The notes beneath the pieces are model-generated. The model was not told where the DNA came from. It did not search any database and worked only from the letters and a program-made list of their open reading frames with translations. The position numbers and the translations under genes were made by a program. Below are positions 35,600-47,650 of a DNA stretch of 64,000 bases, in pieces. The stretch covers positions 26,671,097-26,735,096 of the forward strand of contig NC_133021.1 of NCBI RefSeq assembly GCF_048564905.1, in the 5' to 3' direction. Positions within the stretch are counted from its first letter, which is position 1; each line of letters opens with the position of its first letter. This DNA comes from Vicugna pacos (taxonomy: Eukaryota; Chordata; Mammalia; Artiodactyla; Camelidae).

Positions 35600-37718
35600 A
35601 GGAAAATTATTTTTCTTTTTATTGTATTTTATGGCCTGTGTGGAGCTGGCTGTCTCATGGTCTCTGGTATCAGGGAATCAAAAAAACAGGGTCATGCCTT
35701 GTAACTCAGAGGATGATAAATGAAAAGTTCCTTTTTGGTCATTACTTGCCCATAAGTAACCCAACTGGCTAGATCAAAAGCCTCAATGGTTTCAGGATTA
35801 ATGCCCTAAAGAGGTCCAGGTAGATGATGGCTTGAGTTTTAGATTCAATGGGAACATCCTTTACTTTCTGTATGTCACATGCTTCTTAACATAACTTGCA
35901 CAGGGTCTCAATGTCTGGATGACTTAAATTTGAGCTGATCTTCATTGAATATTTATTTGCACATTGCTCTGAAGAAGGTGAAAATTCTGCTTGATAGCAC
36001 ATTTCGACCTTTATCTTTTCCACGAATTACCCCTGCACCCATTCCTAAACCTCTTCCCACAGAGCAAACATCTAAAACTGGTATCTATTTGATAGGCACA
36101 AATGGTTTATAGCTGCATGATTGGTAAGCGGTATTTTGGTGATGAATATATATATATTTTTTTGTAATGCTAGGGAAGAGACTGTTTTTAAAAAAAATCA
36201 AAACTCCAGTGGTAATGAGAGAAGTCACTGAAGGTTTCCAACTGGAATTAAAGTGAATACATCACTATCTGCCAAGTCAAAATTTTTTACTTTATTCCAT
36301 TAGGAGAGGCTTTTTTTCCTTTTCTTTTCATTTCCTTTTTCTTTTTTTTCTTACTAATTCTCAAATGATAATAAATCTTAGAAATTAGAAAAAGAGGAGC
36401 ACCGGCATCTGATTTACATTAATTTTTTTCCAGCTTTTTATTCTGGATTTAAAGTGACACGGACTCAGTGTGGACAGCGATCTGGAAATTAACAAGAATT
36501 AACATTGAGAAGCCAGCGATGATGTATTTTGTAAATTTGTTATAGAGATTTGATTTAAAAAACTTAGGTGACTTTACTTGAACAATTATCGTCTTACTGC
36601 TTTGCAGTAATCATTGTGAGAGCAGTGAGAACTGGGTGGTTTAAAGGGTATGTCAGGAAATAATTAGGCACATACGTTGCAGTTTAAGTTGAAATTGGAA
36701 GATCAACTTAATCAAAACCTTAACTATCACCATGTTGTCTGATAGGACAGTGGTAGAGAAGGAAATTATGTGCACACTTGTGGGTCTCCTAGGTTGAAGT
36801 TTTCTGATATCCAGCACGGTCTTGGGAGAGGTCACTTTAGATGTGCTTGTCAATATTCTATAGCCTTGGACTTCACAATCAAGGCTTTCAATTGTGCATC
36901 CATATTAGCAACTTGTAGTAAATAATTAAGAATGTTTCCAAAGTCTGGGTTGGTCTTTTAGCAAAAGAATAGAGGGAGGCCTGATATTCCAGTTGGCAGG
37001 GTTTTTTCTCGTTGGTGTTGTTTCTGGGAATATTCTTAAAGGGTTGTCTTTTAGAACTTCATCAAGCTTTCTAATTGGTGCAGAATAAACACAAGAACAA
37101 ACACAGGGTTATTTACAAGAAATCACTGACCCCACAGGAAAACTGACATAAGGCACATCAAATCAGCAGGAACTTTGGCTTGACAGATTCAGACATTCCA
37201 ACTCTGACATTTCCGACTTTCAGTTACTTGGAAGAGTCAATTTTATTTTTTTTCCCCCGAAGAGGGAGAATTAAAAAAAAAAAGTCAGAGGGAGAATTAA
37301 AAAAAAAAAAGTCGGAAGCTCAACCTGATAGACTTAAAATTAGATACACTGAACTTCAACTTCTATGCACAACTTGAAAGCAAAGATGCTGGAGCAAGAT
37401 TTGGAGACAAAATAATCAAAGAAAACTCCTCGAAGTCTCTGAGATGCTGAAGTTGTGTGACACCACGTCCCCAGCTGAAGCCAAAGTCACTGCAGCAGCT
37501 ATTTCAGGGGCAGAACATAAACACTGAAGAGCCTTCTCTCTCACTATGAGAGAGTCAACTCCCACGTCAGTTCCCTCTGATGTTCTCTCAATTCGTTTGT
37601 AAAGCCGAGAGATGAGAACTAGATATGGATGATGCTGGGTTGTGGTTGAACTGGTGGCTTTAATTGTCCCTTCTAATTCAATGAGTTCATGATGCCAAGA
37701 CTTATTATAAATAAAAAC
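35600..37718 (-). pseudogene. Degraded coding-like sequence, candidate processed pseudogene
   Basis: On the minus strand 37718-37419 is open for 100 codons without an ATG start. Its composition is protein-like (it includes HHELIELEGTIKATSSTTTQ and SLIVREKALQCLCSAPEIAA). The frame then shifts. Coding-like pieces continue near 37410-37330 and at 36026-35889 and 35885-35772 (46 and 38 codons either side of one stop). The plus strand at about 35600-35625 is T-rich (an A-rich sequence with AATAAA on the minus strand), which could be the remains of a poly(A) tail. Introns were not recognised. I could not name the parent gene. It could also be chance open frames or decayed exons of a real minus-strand gene. 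Confidence 0.3.
37261..37313 (+). repeat. Tandem duplication of a 26/27-bp unit
   Basis: AGAGGGAGAATT, an A run and GTC occur twice in direct succession (37261-37286 and 37287-37313), the second copy with one extra A. A local duplication by slippage is likely. Confidence 0.9.
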
Positions 37719-37810
37719 CTATACATGTCGAAGATTAAGTGACAAGAGAAAGAGAAACGTTTCTTTTCTCCTCCTGATATGTTTTGTTCACTAGGGAATC
37801 TAGTAGTTTT

Positions 37811-38037
37811 CCCCATCTTACCCCAGGGGACATGCGGCAATGTCTGGAGACAACTTTAGTTGTCACAACCGGGGTGTGTGTGTCTGTGTGTGTGTGTGTG
37901 TGTGTATGAGCTACTGGCATATAGTCAATGGAAGCCCTGGAAGCTGCCAAACGCTCTACAGTGCAAGGACCACTCCCACCCCCCACCCTCAACCATGGGG
38001 CCCAAAATGTCAATAATGCTGAGGCTGAGAAAACCTG
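37811..38037 (+). mobile_element. MER20 (hAT-Charlie) DNA transposon
   Basis: Blocks GGCAATGTCTGGAGACAACT, TTAGTTGTCACAACCGGGG, GAGCTACTGGCATATAGTCA and GGGGCCCAAAATGTCAATAA match MER20 in order and orientation. It is nearly full length. A (TG)n run at 37874-37906 has grown inside it. MER20 is a non-autonomous placental-age family. Copies elsewhere have been reported to act as regulatory sites in the uterus, but nothing here shows activity. Confidence 0.88.
37874..37906 (+). repeat. (TG)n microsatellite inside MER20
   Basis: TG units with one interruption (TC) lie inside the transposon and are not part of the family consensus as I recall it. Confidence 0.92.
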
Positions 38038-38489
38038 AGAAAATATAATAAATGACAAACAACCACACACACCTAAAGTGCAAATGCTTCTTTGATCCAC
38101 TGGTGCTTCTGGAAGACCTTGAAATGATGGTGTTGATAATTCACAAAGACATGACAGAAATATTAGAATAAGATGATGAACTGTTACATCAACTGGTCAG
38201 GAAGAATTCAAGTGAATTGGAAACTCCTCCTGGATGTGAAACAACATTGGATACGTAACTTTTAGTCACAGAAATGGAATTAACAGATCATTTGAAAGAG
38301 AGCAAACAGCAGAGATGCACAATGACATATCATATTTCAGAAACATTCCTTAGGCAAATACTTGATAGCTCCCTATCTAAGTAGAACAGAAACTGGAAAT
38401 GGAAATTCGAGAGAGTAATGTTGATCCGATCAACCCACAAAGTTATGTTTGAGGCTTTCACCATATTACAATTATCAGTGGACATGCCT
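38038..38489. other. Unique stretch
   Basis: No exon or confident repeat is seen. Confidence 0.45.
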
Positions 38490-38605
38490 GATCGCCCACT
38501 GTTTGTATTTATCACTGTATATCGCAAGATCTAGCACAGGAACCTGGTTCCAGAAGATGCCCAATAAATATTTAAGTGAATTGGGTGGCTGAATGAATGA
38601 ACAAA
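38490..38605 (+). mobile_element. L2 LINE 3' terminus relic
   Basis: It contains TCTAGCACAGGAACCTGGTT and ATGCCCAATAAATATTTAAG, followed by TGAATGAATGAAC, the typical L2 3' end. Confidence 0.75.
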
Positions 38606-39149
38606 TAAAGAAATAAGTCAAAGTGCTCTGTAAAATGTAAAGTGCTTTACAAACACAAGGAAATAGTATGTAAGATGCAATGCCACAGACCTCATAATAT
38701 TTGCTCAGAAAATCTTAGGTTCAAATAGTTTAAAAGCAAATAGGAATTGTGATAACTTGGCGAGCAAATCTGCTATGAAGATTATTCATTTTCAGGAACA
38801 TTTGGGAAGAAATGAAACAAAGGCAGAACAATTTTAGACAGCACAAGATAAATTGTATGGCCGCAGAAATTGGTGGCCACAGGGAGGGGTGGGGGAAAGG
38901 GACGTGCTACTCCAAAAAAGACTCTAGAACAGACCCTGGCCAGAACCTGAAATCACTGCTTGTTATAAAAACGGCACCATCCTTAAGACAGCCACATGAT
39001 AAAGGAAGATTGGTCCAATGTTTTAGAGAACAGGACCAATTACAGGACAGAGCAGAGAGTCCATACAGCAAATGCTTTGGGATGGACTGGGCCTTCTAAG
39101 CTGCTTGGTCAGCCTTAAATGCTGATGGAGGGGTTTAGGCAAAAAGAAC
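38606..39149. other. Unique stretch
   Basis: No exon is seen. A weak MIR-like block (AAAGTGCTTTACAAACAC) lies at about 38639. Confidence 0.4.
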
Positions 39150-39290
39150 TGGATCACAAATGACCAGCCAAGACACAGTTCTGACACTGGGAAAATTCCT
39201 ATATCTCTTTGGGCCTCAGTTCTCTGATCTGTAAAGGAAGAGGTCAGATTAGATGACCTCCCATGGTTCTGGCATCTGGATGCTGATGCC
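39150..39290 (+). mobile_element. MIR-family SINE relic (MIR3-like)
   Basis: TTTGGGCCTCAGTTCTCTGA, TCTGTAAAGGAAGAGGTCAG and AGATGACCTCCCATGGTTCT match the MIR/MIR3 core and tail. Confidence 0.75.
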
Positions 39291-40314
39291 AAAAGCTGAG
39301 GGGCTGGGGAAGTAAAGCAAGAGCAATCTTTGGAAGTTAATAAGACACATCATAATAAAATATCTGAAATATGCCTGAAGAAATACAATGCAAAATAACA
39401 TTTCACAGGAGGAAGAAGTCATGACCATAGCATATATTTTTCAGGTAGCCTTACTTACATATTAATTTCTTATCATGGAAGTGTCTTGAATCAAAACATG
39501 GGTTCCAGCCAAACTCCTTCTTATTGCCCTGGACAATAGACACCAAGGGCATTACCGAATTTATACTTCCCCAGAATGAGCAAATAACATAACAATTTTT
39601 TTTGCCAAAATGAATAAATTATACTTATTAGAGAATATATATTATCTGCGTATCAGCAAGTTATAAAATACTTTTACTCCTCTCTTATAGTCTGCTTTTG
39701 CAAAATTTTACGTTTAAAATTAAGTTCCATATATGTTTGTATTTTAATGTGATAACCCTTTACACATTTGTGTTCCAGGGATAAAATAAATATTTGACAT
39801 TATTTGTTTGAGGTACTTTCTTCCAGAGAGAAGCCTGCTGGTCAGCTCTTGGGCTTCCCTTTGTTGTAAAGAGTAAAGTGGGAAATCAGAAGAAACCAGA
39901 GAGGCTCAGGGACTCTATATAATAAAATACTGAGCCAGATGGAGGAGGCACACAAGGGACTTGGTCCTGGGAGAGGAGAGACAGTTGGGAAAGATGTCAC
40001 ATAAAGGAAATATTAAGAGACAATATTAAGACAGAAAAAAAGGAATGTAAGCAATTCTGCTGTGTGGTTGGAGTGTATTCTCCTTTGGCATTTTCTCAAG
40101 AGCCGTATTGACTGGATTGTCTTTGAATGTTTTCAGGAATGATGGATTTTTTTCCCTCAAAATGCAAATTTGTGTTGGTGCTAGACCAACAGACGTGCTT
40201 TACCTGGGTCATATTGACAAGAGGTTTTAAAAGTCTGTGTATCTATGCATCTAGTCAATCTGCAGAATAATAATTTTGCAAGGAAGACAGGACAAAAAAA
40301 AATATTTTTCTTTT
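39291..40314. other. Unique, partly AT-rich stretch
   Basis: No exon or confident repeat is seen. Confidence 0.45.
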
Positions 40315-40425
40315 CCCAACTTGTGAACTGAGACTCATGGAGGTTAAAGTGATTTTCCCAAGATAACACAGTTGAGCCTCAAAGCTGTCTTTCCATCCTA
40401 TCCATTACTCCACATTGCCTCTGAA
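40315..40425 (-). mobile_element. MIR SINE relic
   Basis: The plus strand contains GAACTGAGACTCATGGAGGT, GATTTTCCCAAGATAACACA and CCATTACTCCACATTGCCTC, the reverse complement of the MIR 5' half. Confidence 0.75.
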
Positions 40426-40561
40426 TCAAAAACACTTAGCAATGCCCCAGAACCACCAAACGTCTTCTTCCCCCTCCTCGTTTCCATCAAGGAGGGGACG
40501 TTAAAAGAAAAGGCCTCTACAGCAGTGTGTAGTTAGAATTTTCTGCGATGACACGAATGTT

Positions 40562-40708
40562 CTGTGTTGTCCAATATGGTAGCCACAAGCCACACGTGAC
40601 TAGCAAGCACTCGAAATTTCGCTGAAGAACTGAATTTTTATTTTTATTTAATTTACACTAATTTAAATAGCTACATTTGGATAGTAGATACAATATTGGA
40701 CAGCACAG
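40562..40708. mobile_element. Small hAT-like DNA transposon relic
   Basis: Terminal inverted repeats are directly visible: CTGTGTTGTCCAATAT at 40562-40577 and ATATTGGACAGCACAG at 40693-40708, 15 of 16 matching. The inner blocks GGTAGCCACAAGCCACACGT and CACTCGAAATTTCGCTG are familiar from a common mammalian non-autonomous DNA element whose name I cannot give with certainty. No clear 8-bp duplication remains. Confidence 0.65.
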
Positions 40709-41534
40709 CTCTAGAAGCTCCCTGGGAGAGAGATTAGCAACTGCCCCAGGTATCACAAACAAAAATAATAATTGGGGGGTAAACTGTACTTTATTATTTA
40801 TTTTTAGTTCTCAATTGGTGTATCTTCAAGTCCAAATTTTTTATAACCAAACCAACATTGTGGTCAGTGCCATCTGGTTGGCTTAAGGTATTTTTCTTGA
40901 CTTTTGGTACTTTTACTTATTCACTGAATGTTTTTCCAAATAATTAAGATGAAATAACTTCCTCCATAGCACCATTTAGCTGACTTCTCCAGACACTGGT
41001 ATGTGTTCCATTGCTATTCTTAATTTTTAAAATTATTGTTATTCTCTCTCAACTCTATTCATAGTATGTTATGTAACGTGCAGATGCACCCCTTCTAATA
41101 CGTAATGTATGTAAAGTCCAAAGCATCAGAGTCTATTCTGAATTTCCAGAAACCTAGTGTGTGTTTGCTGTCCCTTTGCAGTAAACGGGCAGCAAGAACA
41201 AACCAGAAGTATCAAGTAGAATTAAAGTTTCATGAAAGTGAAAAACGGGATTCAGCCAGCCTCTTTCCTCACTGCTGAAAGATTCATAAGCAACAGAAAC
41301 GTCTTACCAACTTTAACTCCTGCTTTGGTTAGGAAGCTTTCCTACACTTCAGCACTTTTTACTTACAAGATGTTTTCCCTACTTCAGGGTGCTCTAGTTC
41401 AATGAGCAATGCAGAGAGTTCAATGTGATTTTACAGAATGGTCAATTTTTTTTTTTTGAATCAAAAAAGGAAGAGGAGCTTTGAAAGGACTATAAAGATA
41501 ACATCACTAGTTCAAAGAACTGCATACAGAGTTG

Positions 41535-41563
41535 GATATATATATATATATGTATATATATAT
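41535..41563 (+). repeat. (TA)n microsatellite
   Basis: Alternating TA with one G interruption. Confidence 0.9.
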
Positions 41564-43521
41564 TCAGGATTTATATAACTGTCAGTCAACTGCTATTGGA
41601 AGCCACGCCTCAGACAGAAGCAAGTGGAAGAAGCATCATCTTATCCTAGAAGGAATCGTCCACGTGTTCCCTGTGTCTTTGCAGAATACCGATTGCACCG
41701 GTTACATTGGCAAGTCATTTGGTTACCGCTATCTGACCAAGCTTACTCCACAAGAAATAAGTTGGGTTATTTCATATAAAATGAATGTCACTATAGCAGA
41801 GAGATTGTCATCACGTCCTTCAATCACCTTGCTTGTCAATTTTTTTTGCAATTATTATCTAAGCACATTAGGAAACAGTTATCACTCTCATCAGTTACTT
41901 AAAAATGGAAAGCAAAATACACTTGATGGAAAATATCACGAGTTTACGTCAGACAACTGTGACAGTAAAACACGATCTTCTGCTAGTGGACTGATGTCAT
42001 TTGATGGAGACACCGTGTACAGATGCTAAGCTGTAAAGTGCTGCTTATGAGACATCTCTGCTCCTGGATACCTGAATCTGCAAATGTTGGACACGGTACC
42101 ACTCAAGACACGGTACCAACAGCTTCTTGGCACAGGGTAAAAGTTTCATGGGTCGAGATGTTGATAAAATTGTACACATAGTACCTGAATTTAAACTTTA
42201 GGAGCTCAGTGTATGTATTAACCACTTTCCTCCTCAAAGGATGCCTTTCCTGTCTTCACTCATGGGGGAGTTTCAAAATCCGGATTGTGATTACAGGGCG
42301 GACAACAGATCCATCGAAGGAGATTTTTGCATCTGCTTTATTTCGCCAGGGAGGGAAGGGCTTGATATGAACGGGAGAGCGGCTCAAAGAGGCAGGAAAA
42401 TGATCAGTACTGCCACTCACTGAACCACTTTTGCTAAGTGACATAAAAATATTCTAATATGAAGGATTATCTTACAACTCTGTGGAAGTATGCAGTAACG
42501 CACCTCACATTTGTTCTGTCTGGATGACAAAATGCACTGAGAGTCACAAGAGCCTGCCTTGTGTTAGTTATAAACAAAAATATATTTATATATATATTTA
42601 TGTAACTACTATGTGCTTTAAAGAAAATTACTGTATGATTCAGCAGGGTTCTTTCGTTCTTTTTATCGCCAGGGATATGCTGACTTGAATGGCTTCTTAG
42701 ACAGGAATCTACAATGAGATGGGCCTTTTGTACTGAAACGGTAAAAAGTAAAAACAAAAACAACCCATGTGTTTAGAATCCCTTAACATTTTTGCTTCAT
42801 AAACAATTAAGGAACTCTGGTTTCCTTCAGCCAAGAGCAACTGTGGCTTCGTAGGACTTCACAGTTGGGAAGTGGAGGCCATGCTTCTCAAAACACATCA
42901 GACTTTTTGTTCTGAGGCAGGAGAATTAAAGCCTCATTGGCCACTCCCTCCCACTGCTTGAGGAGGGCAAGCTCAGTAGCGAGGAAGAGGGAGGCGGAGT
43001 CTGAACCCCCGGGACAGACAGAAGGTGCATCCACCTTGTTGGAACAGGTGGATCTAGACCCGAAAAACAAAATCCTTTAGCCACGTGCCTGGTGAAAAGA
43101 TAGAAAATCTGATTCTGTGATTGTTTTTGCTCCTGCGTCAGCTACTCCTCTCAGAAATCTTGGCATATTCATCGTTGCTCTTTTGAGTGGATGGGCTCAG
43201 GCTTTGGAACACAGTTACCGGAGAAGAATATCTGAACCAAAGGTGTAGATCCCTCATGAACGAAAGCTTTAGTATTATTATTTTTCTCGATCCCTTTGCA
43301 ACCCCGCACCTTAAGCCAACAGCACTGAAATCTTGTCGGATTGCTGACCAGTCCACAGGAGATTTGCTGAGTGAACTACAGAGCTCATTCCACGAGGGAA
43401 TTCTATGTTCAGTAGGGAATGGTATCATATCCTGTATGAGTTTTAGTTTTTCTTTTACCCTTCCTGGGCTGGGCTTGTCCAGAAATCTCATCTCCTTCCA
43501 GCTACAGCAGCTCAGGGCTCC

Positions 43522-43538
43522 TGTGTGTGTGTGTGTGT

Positions 43539-43570
<32 letters not shown>

Positions 43571-43571
43571 T
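43522..43571 (+). repeat. (TG)n microsatellite
   Basis: About 25 TG units with one TC interruption. It produces poly-Val/Cys or poly-Thr/His in overlapping frames on the two strands. Confidence 0.95.
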
Positions 43572-43646
43572 TCTTAAAGGTATAGGCAAATTTTAGTCTG
43601 AACACCTGTAAGCCAGCACTGGCGCTGTTGTGCCCCGGGAATTTTA

Positions 43647-43802
<156 letters not shown>

Positions 43803-45394
43803 TCAGAGAATAAGAAAAATATATTCGCCGAATATTTTAGATTAACTTCTGAATTAAATTTAGTAACACACTGAATTATGTCATTACCGCCACAGCTGGA
43901 CTTACACACGCTCAAAGCACTCTGCTTATATCTCCATTTCGGCACTATCGGTACCTCCCAGGTGACAGTCCCTTGGCCATACCTGTCCCCATAGGATTGA
44001 GGGCTTCTCAAAGGCACGGTTTATGCCTTATGCACAGTTATGTCTAAAAGACTCCATACGGGTCCAAATACAACTAGGCCAAAAGGAACAGTCATAAAAA
44101 ACAAGCCTTCTTAATATACAGCCGCTGACATGTTCTGTTCTCTAGAAGTTAATAATGATATCACTTCATTTTACTTATTAATTTGCTCAAAAACATATGG
44201 CTATAAAATTCTACACAGTTCTTAGAAGTACACTTCGAATTTGGTGCTAGACTTCCAAGCCCTTAAAAAAATAAATAAAAACCTAAAAGATCCATCACTT
44301 TAATATGCTAAGAATTTATTAAGTGGAGACTTCCCATAGATGACTTTTTGTGTTTGAGAATTAACAGAAGTCATGCTCTGAAAACTGAATCTATCCTCAG
44401 AGGGTGTGGACAATCTCAAGCCTATATAAGTAACTGCACACCTAGACACGGGTCCTAAAACACAGGTTATTTGCATTGACAAAAGGCATGCATTTCCCCC
44501 CAGCACTATGTCCATCAAACAAACCTTCTGTGATTTACAAACAGAAGTGCTGAAATGAATTATTAAGTTACAGCAGCAGAAAGCACTAAAATGCATTTCA
44601 CAGCCATGGTGACACTAGAAACTACCCATTTACTCCATTTATCAGAGTGCCTGCTATTTTGGAGTAAATCAAACAATAAATATTAAAGAAAATTTACTTC
44701 TGTCTAACGAATTTTAATGTGCAAAATGTTACATATCAGTGTAGATATAGTGGCATTTGGCACCTTTCTAGATTTGCGAATTACATTCCACTGTCAATGA
44801 TTAATGGCTTTAAAAGGGCTCTCACATCAGGTAGGAACGAGTATTAGCTCTACCTTCTGGAAAAATACCAATTACGGTCATTGCATTCTGTCTACTAATA
44901 ATATTATGTACTGTCTCTATAACATTGTGTGGTCAGAATGCTTTATATTTATTAGCTGATTAATTCCCATGATGTGAGTGGAACTGAATTATCTTTACTG
45001 TCCAAAAGATGTTAAAACTGAAACAGCTAAAGGGCAAAATAATATGTCTTTGCTGGAACTAAAAATTATCATCGTCAATGGAAATATACTAAGTGTTTCT
45101 AGGGAGAAGGACACTGTAATTTATGGTCACGCCTGTTTGTGGGAAAATGCCAACATGCGCACTGTTTATAACCCCCACTCTGGTTTCAGTTACTTCACAT
45201 CTGGGCTCCTTAGGGCACAGCCGCCCTCGCCTTTCTCGGAGTCAAGCAGCACCACCGAGTTTTTCCAAGGCTCCACCTTCCAAGGCCCACCTGGGCCGTG
45301 GGTCCAGCTGGCAAGTACAGCCCTGGGAACCAGCACTAATTTACAACCCGACACACAAAGACATTGTGCTATAGGTGACCATTAAAGAGGAATG

Positions 45395-46075
45395 CTGATT
45401 GTCATCAAGAAGACGAGAGACAGCCAGTGCTGGTGAGGATGTGGTAAAAAGGGAATGCTCATACACTGTGGGTAGGAATGCAGATTAGCCCAACCACTAT
45501 GGAAAACAACATGGAAATCCCTCACAAAATGAAACATGGATCGACCACATGACACAGCAATTCCACTTCCGGGAACACACCCAAAGGGAGTGAAAACAGG
45601 AGTTTAATGAGATGAATGTGACTTCTATGTAAATTGCTGCATTATTCGCAAAAGCCACGCTACGGAAACAACCCAAATGTCTGTCAGTGGATGAATGGAT
45701 AAAAAAGATGTGGATATATGTACATGATGGAATACTATTCTGCCATGGGACAGGAGGACATCCTGCCACTTGTGACAGCATGGGTGAACCTTGAGCACAT
45801 TACGCTGAGGTAAGTCAGACAGAGAAAGATAGTAGGTACTGTATAACATCACTTATGTGTGGAATCTTAAAAAGTCAGCTAAAAAAATAAACAATAAAAC
45901 GGTGGTTATCAGGGAATGGGGGGGGTGGGGACATAAGATTGATGGTACTTAAATAAGTATGTAATATAATATAATGTCATTATAACAGCAACTATATTAC
46001 AATATATAAATGTATTAAAGTAACATGCTCTATGCCTTAAATTTACATAAATGTCAAATTTACCCAATAAAAAGA
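45395..46075 (+). mobile_element. L1 LINE fragment (L1MA-like), ORF2 end and 3' UTR
   Basis: Blocks in order: TGCTGGTGAGGATGTGGTAA, CATACACTGTGGGTAGGAAT, ACCCAAATGTCTGTCAGTGG, ATGATGGAATACTATTCTGC, CACTTATGTGTGGAATCTTA and GTGGTTATCAGGGAATGGGG. This is the L1 ORF2 C-terminal coding region and 3' UTR. The frame is broken. It is moderately old. Confidence 0.9.
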
Positions 46076-46134
46076 TAAAAAGGACCATCATTGATGAGAA
46101 TGTTGATGACGATGCTTGAGAAAGTTGTATTTTA

Positions 46135-46280
46135 TTAGGCTCTTAACTGTATATCCCGCTGTTAATAGGTGATTTACATACATGATCTCATTTAATGTGC
46201 AACTTAATCATTTCCTTACCTCTTGCCCAAACCTCTGAAGCTAAAAAATGGCAGATTCGAGATTTAAAATGAGATCCAAA
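46135..46280 (-). mobile_element. MIR SINE relic
   Basis: The plus strand contains GGTGATTTACATACATGATC, TCATTTAATGTGCAACTTAA and the position-equivalent 'cttgcccaaacctctgaagc' block of a reverse-complement MIR. Confidence 0.65.
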
Positions 46281-46369
46281 CATCTCCCTCCAAAGTTAGT
46301 TCTCCTCACTATAGAAATTAGTTCTTAAAATGTGTATAACCCATTCGAACTTTGTGAATGTGATTCTGT

Positions 46370-46417
46370 TTTTATTTTAATCTTAAACTATAATTTTATT
46401 TTAATCTTAAACTATAA
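46370..46417 (+). repeat. Perfect 24-bp tandem duplication
   Basis: A 24-bp unit beginning TTTTATTTTAATC and ending CTATAA occurs twice with no mismatch (46370-46393 and 46394-46417). Identity of the copies implies a recent local duplication. Confidence 0.97.
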
Positions 46418-46924
46418 CATTACCAACAACTTCAGTATTCTGCTAATAAGTCAAAGTTACCAAGTTAGTAATTCTGTCTTAGGTGAAAAGGTTGCACGGT
46501 TATTGATAAGTGTTTATCCTGTCCTTTGTGAACTCATCACAGAGGTCGTCAAAATAGTACAAAAATGTTGGACAGTGAAGCTTCCTCTGTTGACACAGTA
46601 CAAACTTATTTTCTGAATTACATATCCCTAAAAATATTCCCTTGATTTACCACTACACATCATAGAAAAAAAATACTCCAACAAGACTTAAAGTCACTAG
46701 AGATCACACTACCCACACATAACTGGGTTCAACTATCAGCACACAGCACTTCCGTGCATTTCTAGAAACATTAAATCATTGCAAATGCTGTTTCATAAAC
46801 TTTTACTTCCAATTAAGTACACGCTGAAAAAAACTTATGATCTATTCTTCTACAGAATTATTTTGAATTATTTTAAAATTTTATTTTAATTTTTACTATC
46901 TATAAATCAATCATGATTTATACA
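46418..46924. other. AT-rich unique stretch
   Basis: No exon or confident repeat is seen. Confidence 0.45.
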
Positions 46925-47080
46925 ATTCGATTTTGATATTTTTTCCCCCAAATTTTGGATAATAAAATAATGCTCCAATGAATAGCTTTGCTGCGAACCT
47001 GATGGGAATATCTCTAACCTGTTCCTTTTGTGAACTCTCGGGAGTGGAATTCCTGGGCCAAAGGGAATGCACAGATTGTT
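46925..47080 (-). mobile_element. Old L1M/HAL1-type LINE fragment
   Basis: The plus strand has AATAATGCTCCAATGAATAG, GGGAGTGGAATTCCTGGGCC and AAAGGGAATGCACAGATTG, diverged antisense L1 ORF2 blocks. Confidence 0.65.
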
Positions 47081-47559
47081 TACTAAAAACATCTGAAATG
47101 TCTAGCCTGGTGCGGTGTTGAAGAACGTATGACCAAAGAAACATATAGAAGGAACATGGTTTCCATTTGGGAGATGAAAATAATTTCAGGGGAAAGAGAT
47201 ACACTGAGGTAAGCTTTAGTATAGGTTTCAAGTAAACATTCTAAAGATGAACAAAATAGAATAGGTATAAAAGTAGAATAGGTAAAATTTCCTATTTTAT
47301 TGGTGCAAAACTGAAAAATTTATCTTTACTCCTATAGTTTTTGACTAGATGAACACAGAGGACATTTCTCATAATAATATCTTAAAATTTACAATGAAAT
47401 CTAACAAATGCCATACAACTGGGGTTTTAAATATTTGATTTTACATTTGTTTTTTTACAATTCCTTGAATCTCAATTTTAGACTTAAAAATGCCAAACAG
47501 AATAAGAACTTCACCAGAATTCTGTTTCCTTTCTAGAATGCTTTCACCTAGCACAAATC
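47081..47559. other. AT-rich unique stretch
   Basis: No exon or confident repeat is seen. Confidence 0.45.
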
Positions 47560-47650
47560 AATTCTATGATCTTAAATAAATCACTTCACTTCTCTGGGCC
47601 CTTGTCTCCTTATCTGTAAAATGATGTCTGAGGATTCGTCCTCTAAAACT
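47560..47650 (+). mobile_element. MIR-family SINE relic
   Basis: CACTTCACTTCTCTGGGCCC, TTGTCTCCTTATCTGTAAAA and ATGATGTCTGAGGATT match the MIR core on the plus strand. Confidence 0.75.

Noticed and set aside
41532-42029. 165-codon plus frame
   Set aside because: It starts inside a TA repeat, has no recognisable domain, and no splice or promoter context was seen.
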